Positions 63,772 through 64,000 of a stretch of 64,000 nt of DNA are shown here, piece after piece. The stretch's first letter is position 1; each line of letters begins with the position of its first letter. The translations under genes were made by a program, and so were the position numbers. Origin of the DNA: an uncultured Lachnospiraceae bacterium (GTDB lineage Bacteria > Bacillota > Clostridia > Lachnospirales > Lachnospiraceae). Location of the stretch: positions 40,055-104,054 of the forward strand of contig CALWSC010000059.1 in NCBI GenBank assembly GCA_944384105.1. The letters are read 5' to 3'. The notes under the pieces are model-generated. The model ran no database searches, was not told the DNA's origin, and saw only the letters and a program-made list of their open reading frames with translations.

Positions 63772-63876
63772 AAATCCATACCCCCTGTATGCTTATTCAT
63801 TCTCTTCCGGTAAAAGCTCCCATTTCTATATATACTGTCTCTACCTGAAGCTGCCCGGGGGCCTATCCAAAAGAAA

Positions 63877-63910
63877 GGGGTTGTCGGTTAATGCCGATTT
63901 TAAGCCCCTA
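63877..63910. repeat. Hairpin-prone stretch near window end
   Basis: GGGG...GTCGG pairs with CCGAT...GCCCC around TTAATG. It sits directly before a larger inverted repeat (63917-63987). Could be part of a structured RNA or mobile-element end; the window ends too soon to tell. Confidence 0.35.
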
Positions 63911-63916
63911 ACGCAT

Positions 63917-63987
63917 AAGGATGAGACAATCCAGTAAAATCCTGGCTTTTTCTAAGCCACGGATTTCCTCTGGGCGGTCTCATCCTT
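63917..63987. repeat. Inverted repeat enclosing inner stem
   Basis: AAGGATGAGAC pairs perfectly with GTCTCATCCTT, 49 nt apart. Inside it TGGCTT and AAGCCA form another stem. The outer arm is followed by TTCTGTTT. Terminator-like, or the edge of a repeat element beyond the window. Confidence 0.45.
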
Positions 63988-64000
63988 TTCTGTTTCCTTA

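Noticed and set aside
1-64000. CRISPR array, tRNA/rRNA genes, prophage or intact insertion sequence
   Set aside because: I saw no regularly spaced direct repeats, no cloverleaf-type or rRNA sequences and no transposase or phage genes; the only repeat family is the three-stem element.

Overview
The window reads as a chromosomal segment of a Gram-positive, spore-former-lineage gut Firmicute, most likely a Lachnospiraceae member (Clostridia). Supporting signs are strong GGAGG ribosome sites, lipoboxes, CIRCE-like and Pho-type operators, DUF2325/DUF3793/flavodoxin genes, a stand-alone Spo0A C-terminal domain, a split LysO exporter and a pectin/rhamnogalacturonan utilisation locus. Species is not assignable from sequence reading alone. 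I found no rRNA, tRNA, CRISPR array, prophage or intact transposon.

Layout. 1-3.9 kb: three tandem paralogous surface proteins on the minus strand (the last cut by the window edge). 4.3-6.2 kb: ftsH. 6.4-10.5 kb: a four-gene operon of a CydDC/IrtAB-like ABC pair, a YgbA-family gene broken by an in-frame TAA, and a DUF454 gene; its promoter carries two TTAGT-N4-(A/G)CTAA palindromes. 10.6-13.4 kb: L-fucose isomerase and a divergent AraC regulator. 13.5-35 kb: the pectin/RG-I locus. It holds a CE15-like esterase, a TIM-barrel sugar isomerase, GH105, GH28, CE8, an ABC half-exporter, a GH43-ankyrin-GH43 fusion, a CE12-type acetylesterase, an LplB/LplC/lipoprotein sugar importer (lplB frameshifted), a membrane-bound AraC-type sensor-regulator and a serine hydrolase. 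The catalytic enzymes I could check have no signal peptide, so the model is import of oligosaccharides followed by cytoplasmic dismantling. Three cre-like 14-mers sit in its two divergent promoter regions.

36-37.6 kb: DUF2325-DUF3793-flavodoxin operon with the same palindromes as the ABC operon, suggesting one metal (probably iron) regulon. 37.6-41 kb: Na/Pi cotransporter behind an 11-bp-periodic Pho-box-like repeat, a NifX-like protein and split LysO. 41-45.8 kb: a proteostasis block (lon, dnaJ-like, hsp20) with CIRCE-like operators, plus the lone Spo0A_C protein. 45.8-51 kb: MATE transporter, a decayed GH29 fucosidase, a HAD phosphatase and nagB-nagA. 51-56.9 kb: fused MFS/spermidine-synthase protein, a two-component/ABC-2 module and a small lipoprotein. 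57-60 kb: MBL hydrolase, DUF3786, a small protein and metY. 60-63.8 kb: acyltransferase, an Ala/Gln/Glu-repeat lipoprotein and a cell-wall-repeat transglutaminase-like protein.

Four coding regions look damaged (ygbA-like nonsense, poly-G shift at 13.58 kb, lplB one-base insertion, GH29 deletion). Two of these lie in homopolymers and could be sequencing errors. The least explained structure is an about 90-bp three-stem element present twice in the same orientation (18.3 kb and 45.0 kb).
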